From NCBI GenBank assembly GCA_947454105.1, contig CANGIP010000001.1, forward strand, positions 124,001 through 188,000: a stretch of 64,000 bases of DNA, written 5' to 3'. Made by a program: the position numbers and the translations under genes. The DNA is from Actinomycetota bacterium. GTDB lineage: Bacteria; Actinomycetota; Acidimicrobiia; Acidimicrobiales; Ilumatobacteraceae. Below the pieces are notes generated by a model. It was given only the letters and a program-made list of their open reading frames with translations, ran no database searches and was not told where the DNA came from. Shown here piece after piece: positions 60,623 to 64,000 of this stretch. Every line of letters starts with the position of its first letter. Positions within the stretch are counted from its first letter, which is position 1.

Positions 60623-61525
60623 ATGGATTCACGCGAACTCTCAGCAAAAGCCCGCGCACTTGGTGGGGCACTCGAGCCCGTCATTGGCCAGGTCTATTTT
60701 TCGCCAGAATGTCATGCCAACTACGTGGCTCTGGGATTCCAACCAAGTCCTGGCGATATGAATGGAGTCGCGCTTCCCGAAAGTGTTGCGTACTTCACGA
60801 GTCGTGGTTCTTTGATGGGCCAGGTTTCGGGTGAAGTAGTCGCAGCAGCCTTTGCAGTTTTCAATCCACTCGTTGTCGTCCCAGCAGTCACTGCTGGTTG
60901 GCAGATCACTGATTCAACAACCATTTGCGCGGCGCGACGCAATGGTGCAATCGGGCAACTTGAAAGAATCCTTGGAGCCAAACCAGGTGGAGTCAACAAG
61001 GCTCGTCAAATTCTTGAACGGGCAATTTCAGTCCTTCGTCCCGAAGGTCGTCCACTTTTTGCTGGCGCCTTACATCAATCAATTCCCGAAACCGATTTAG
61101 GTGCGGTGTGGCACTTTGGCGACATGTTGCGTGAATACCGCGGCGACTCACATACTGCCGCGTGGATTTCCGCTGGACTTGATGCGACCGAAATCGGATT
61201 GCTTACCGAACTGTTTTGGGGACTCCCCCTCAAGTCGTACAGTCGCACGCGAGCATGGAGCGAAGACGATTACGCAGCAGCCATTGAACGGCTTGAGTCG
61301 CGTGACCTCATCACCAATGGTGCTTTCACCGACAAAGGACGACAGCTACGCGAGCAAGTCGAAGTCAATACCGACGAACAGATGCGCACCGTCATCTCAA
61401 AAATCGGTGCAGATTTTGACTTACTGATTGCCACGCTGTCACCTTGGTCAGAATTTGTTCGAAACTTCAAGGGCTACCCCAGTTCAGGACCTCATGAACT
61501 TGCTGAAGCCGCAAGCCATCGTTAA
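60623..61525 (+). CDS. SCO6745-family protein
   Basis: 300 residues from ATG 60623; in-frame upstream ATGs at 60605 and 60575 reach into the antitoxin promoter. Matches the SCO6745 family: opening A-R-A-L-G-G-A-L-E-P-V, then Y-F-S-P-E-C-H, a G-L-P-L-K-S-Y-S-R-T-R-x-W mid-segment, and a winged-helix-like C-terminus (L-E-S-R-D-L-I-T-N-G-A-F-T-D-K-G). Function unknown; possible DNA or small-molecule binding. Divergent from the toxin operon. Confidence 0.78.
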   Translation: MDSRELSAKARALGGALEPVIGQVYFSPECHANYVALGFQPSPGDMNGVALPESVAYFTSRGSLMGQVSGEVVAAAFAVFNPLVVVPAVTAGWQITDSTTICAARRNGAIGQLERILGAKPGGVNKARQILERAISVLRPEGRPLFAGALHQSIPETDLGAVWHFGDMLREYRGDSHTAAWISAGLDATEIGLLTELFWGLPLKSYSRTRAWSEDDYAAAIERLESRDLITNGAFTDKGRQLREQVEVNTDEQMRTVISKIGADFDLLIATLSPWSEFVRNFKGYPSSGPHELAEAASHR

Positions 61526-61551
61526 GCATTCAAAACAGTAAGAATGTTGCA

Positions 61552-62877
61552 ATGACCGATATCGCAATCATCAATGGGACCGTGCTGCCGATGGCCGGCC
61601 GGCCAGTCATCAATAATGGCGTCGTTACGATTACGGGCAATTCAATTAGTGCAGTCGGCACCGCGGCTGACATCGACGTCTCTTCTGCCAAGAAAGTGAT
61701 TGATGCTCGCAATTGTGCGGTCATGCCAGGATTCTGCAACAGCCACACTCACATAGCTTCCAATTTGTTGCTGCGCGGACTTCTTGAGGACGTTCTACTT
61801 TTTGAATGGCTTCAAACCATGTGGAAGCTCAAGCAGAACTTTGATGAAGAAACGCTTTATTGGGCAAGCATGTGCGGACTTGTTGAAATGGCACGATCGG
61901 GTATCACATCATTCAATGAGCACTTTGACGCATATGCAGTTGAACCACAAATTGAGGCCCTCAAAGAGATTCCGTTGCGCGCAACCCTCGGATACGGATT
62001 CGCCGATCGTGGTCTCTATGCGTCAATCACCGACTACTCGTGGAAAACCATCAACAACTTCGGCAATCTTGCTGCGCAACATCATAAGACTCGTGACGAT
62101 CTACTCCGCATCGCATTGTCACCGCACGCGGTCTATTCATGTGGTGAAGAAATGTGGCGACTTGTTCGCGACGTTGCTGATGCTCAACAAGTCCCGATTC
62201 ACACCCATCTATCTGAAGGTATGCAAGAAGTTGAATATTGCCTTGAGTCCTACGGACTTCGTCCGGTGCAGTGGTTGCATTCACTTGGTTTCCTTGGACC
62301 AGATGTCACTGCTGGACATTGTTCGCAACTTGATGCAACCGACATCAAGTTATTGGCCGAAACCGGAACGAAGATCGGTCACTGCCCCGTATGTAATGCC
62401 AAATTAGGTTCGGGAACTATGCCACTTCGGCAAGTACGCGAAGCAGGTATCACTGTTGGTCTCGCAACCGATGGGCCAGCAAGTCACAACGCCAGCGACA
62501 TGTTCCAAGAAATGAAATTTGCCGGACTCATTCATAAGACCAACACTGGCGACGTCGAATTCTTAAAGATCAACGAACTCCTTGAAATGTCGACGTATCA
62601 GGGTGCGCTTGCGATGAATCGTCCAGACACTGGTCGGCTTGAAGTTGGCGCCAAGGCCGACGTCATCGTGGTCAACCTAGATACCGCACACGCTCAGCCG
62701 GTTTATGACCCCATGTCTGCCCTGGTGTACTCAACACGCGCTGACGATGTTCGCCACACCATCGTCAATGGTCAATTCATTATGGAGAATGGCCGAGTGC
62801 TCGGTGTTGATGAAGACCTGATCAGGGCCAAATTCCATGAGAAAGCTCATGCACTCAAAGTTCGCAGTCTTGGCTAA
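61552..62877 (+). CDS. Amidohydrolase, deaminase/chlorohydrolase type (MtaD/AtzB-like)
   Basis: 441 residues. Metal ligands of the binuclear/mononuclear amidohydrolase set: C-N-S-H-T-H (pair), H-T-H-L-S-E, A-G-H-C-S and A-T-D-G-P-A-S-H-N (Asp). The arrangement is that of S-adenosylhomocysteine/MTA or guanine-type deaminases and TrzN/AtzB-like hydrolases. Substrate cannot be assigned. Followed at 38 bases by the selenoprotein candidate. Confidence 0.85.
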   Translation: MTDIAIINGTVLPMAGRPVINNGVVTITGNSISAVGTAADIDVSSAKKVIDARNCAVMPGFCNSHTHIASNLLLRGLLEDVLLFEWLQTMWKLKQNFDEETLYWASMCGLVEMARSGITSFNEHFDAYAVEPQIEALKEIPLRATLGYGFADRGLYASITDYSWKTINNFGNLAAQHHKTRDDLLRIALSPHAVYSCGEEMWRLVRDVADAQQVPIHTHLSEGMQEVEYCLESYGLRPVQWLHSLGFLGPDVTAGHCSQLDATDIKLLAETGTKIGHCPVCNAKLGSGTMPLRQVREAGITVGLATDGPASHNASDMFQEMKFAGLIHKTNTGDVEFLKINELLEMSTYQGALAMNRPDTGRLEVGAKADVIVVNLDTAHAQPVYDPMSALVYSTRADDVRHTIVNGQFIMENGRVLGVDEDLIRAKFHEKAHALKVRSLG

Positions 62878-62915
62878 GTACTTCAGTCGCGCATATGTCG
62901 TGACATACTGACCTC

Positions 62916-63998
62916 ATGATCTTGACCGAACTGCGCACCACTGCCGACGAGTTTGCTCGGGCCACCGATTGGCACCCCAAGCCCGAGGGCTTGTGCCGGG
63001 GAGAAGTTTGTGTCCCCGCCCCAGGTGCATTGTCAGCTGATGGGATAATCGATGTCGCAGTGGCTGCGCAGAAGTTGGGTATGCCGATTGTGCAAGACAT
63101 CGAACACGGCGTGTGGGCACTTGGCTCAGCAACATTGTCTGGCAAGTCGCTCAGCACTGCAGTTGCCGCCGATCCCGAACTCAAAACTTTTGATGGAACT
63201 CCATTCAAACTCTCATCACTTCGCGGCAAGAAAGTAGTCCTTGTCGCGTGGTCTAGTTATTGAGGCTGTCGCTCAAGCTTGCCCGGGTGGCAAGCACTCC
63301 ACAATGAAATCGCGAGCCTCGACGCAACCGTCGTCACTGTTGCACTTGACATTGATCCTGCCTTAGCAAAACCTTGGAACGACCTAGCAAATCCAAGTCA
63401 TCCGAGTTTGGTTGACACGCTCCATATCACCAATTCACTTTTCGGATTCACAAACATTCCGATGGCCGCTTGGATTGATGAAGATGGAAACTTAGTGCGA
63501 CCAGCTGAAGGTGCCTCGATCGAACGTAGTCCTTTACGTGACATGGAAATTCCTGAAGGCCTACCCGAACAACTCAGCAAAATGATGCATGCAGTGAAGG
63601 CAATCCCTGATGATGCCGAGGCATACCGCGACGCCATTTTGGATTGGGTGCGCAAAGGATCAGATTCCGAATTCGCCCTCACCCCCGATGAGGTCATCGC
63701 TCGTAGCCAACCGCGGTCAGACAATGAAGCTCGGGCTACTGCATGTTTCGAACTCGGCGAATATTTCCATCGCATCGGCGAAAATGACACTGCTGTGACT
63801 TGGTGGAAAGAAGCACATCGTCTGCACCCACAAAACCTGACGTACAAACGCCAAGCCTGGACATTAGTGACAACGCCGACGGGTGCAACCGAGTACGACC
63901 TCATGCAGGGGCCCAATGAGGTGTACGACAGCAACCTGGTCGATGAGGTCACTGGTGAAGGCGGATTTGGGCAATTCATTATCCGTCCACGCTTGTAA
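62916..63998 (+). CDS. Probable selenoprotein with a thioredoxin-like fold (in-frame TGA at 63261)
   Basis: One 1083-base frame (360 residues including selenocysteine) is broken only by TGA 63261-63263, between a 115-residue part and a 244-residue part in the same frame. Upstream is K-K-V-V-L-V-A-W-S-S-Y, downstream G-C-R-S-S-L-P-G-W-Q, so the codon falls on the redox site of a TlpA-like domain, giving Y-U-G-C-R (Sec116, Cys118). Later V-A-L-D-I-D-P and N-I-P-M-A-A-W-I-D-E-D-G keep the fold, including the cis-Pro loop. C27 and C32 sit in an N-terminal domain, and a TPR-like end starts near residue 280. A hairpin follows the TGA. No Sec machinery genes are in the window. Confidence 0.85.
63261..63295 (+). 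promoter_or_regulatory. Bacterial SECIS-like element
   Basis: GCTTGCC (63277-63283) and GGCAAGC (63289-63295) form a perfect 7-bp stem with loop CGGGT. The apical loop starts 20 bases after the TGA, and G is the second base of the loop, both matching the usual bacterial SECIS rules. The stem codes for sense residues in the downstream frame. Confidence 0.8.
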
Positions 63999-64000
63999 AA

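Noticed and set aside
62916-63263. Treating the selenoprotein locus as two separate genes (115 and 239 residues).
   Set aside because: The frames match, the second part has no ribosome-binding site or good start, and the junction lies at a redox motif followed by a SECIS-like hairpin.

Overview
The window looks like a chromosomal segment of a mid-GC actinomycete. A WhiB regulator, a LytR-CpsA-Psr protein, a UPF0182 membrane protein, DUF3107 and DUF3090/SCO1664 proteins, a DivIVA-type coiled-coil protein, a PdtaS-like kinase and mycofactocin genes are all actinobacterial hallmarks. An acidimicrobial (Ilumatobacter-like) origin is my inference and was not tested. Genes are densely packed, often with ATGA start/stop overlaps. 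No stretch longer than 300 bases lacks a gene, and I see no insertion sequence, prophage, CRISPR array or rRNA.

Layout. 1-4519: 3' end of valS, an LCP ligase, a VapBC pair, and a MoxR/VWA pair. 4533-10519: a mycofactocin locus with two NDMA-type alcohol dehydrogenases divergent from mftA, mftB, mftC and an OYE/FadH-type flavoenzyme; mftD, mftE and mftF are absent. 10559-16571: orphan DNA methyltransferase, plsY, an esterase, and the conserved phosphomutase-like/DUF3090/SCO1664 trio followed by an unknown gene. 16586-16694: two long hairpins. 16705-26197: etfAB, a lipid kinase, GDPD, whiB, a PdtaS-like kinase, DUF3107, a putative Fe-S sensing regulator divergent from mrp, an rRNA methyltransferase and a small zinc ribbon. 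26341-27740: a pectin-acetylesterase-like lipoprotein and initiator tRNA with repeats and a hairpin. 27801-33683: nucleosidase, a four-gene overlapping surface-glycan operon, a methyltransferase and a coiled-coil protein. 33709-41351: UPF0182, a DivIVA/MuF-like chimera, a PDZ-Lon protease, a membrane protein, a HEAT protein and a GDT1 transporter. 41362-45497: oxidative L-fucose catabolism. 45499-50280: ArsI/CadI, MDMPI and HD proteins, then modABC with a PadR regulator. 50281-62877: pirin, MFS, VapBC with a clear operator, flavin- and F420-type oxidoreductases, a GT39 transferase, a Doc/AbrB/GNAT operon, a SCO6745-like protein and an amidohydrolase.

The most striking object is at 62916-63998. 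A thioredoxin-fold reading frame is interrupted only by one in-frame TGA at the redox-active position (U-G-C-R), with a perfect 7-bp hairpin at the distance expected of a bacterial SECIS element. I read it as one selenoprotein gene. A second pattern is regulatory: several genes (vapB1, vapB2, modA and the SufR-like gene) have a good -10 box exactly six bases before the start codon, suggesting leaderless mRNAs, each with a palindrome over the promoter.
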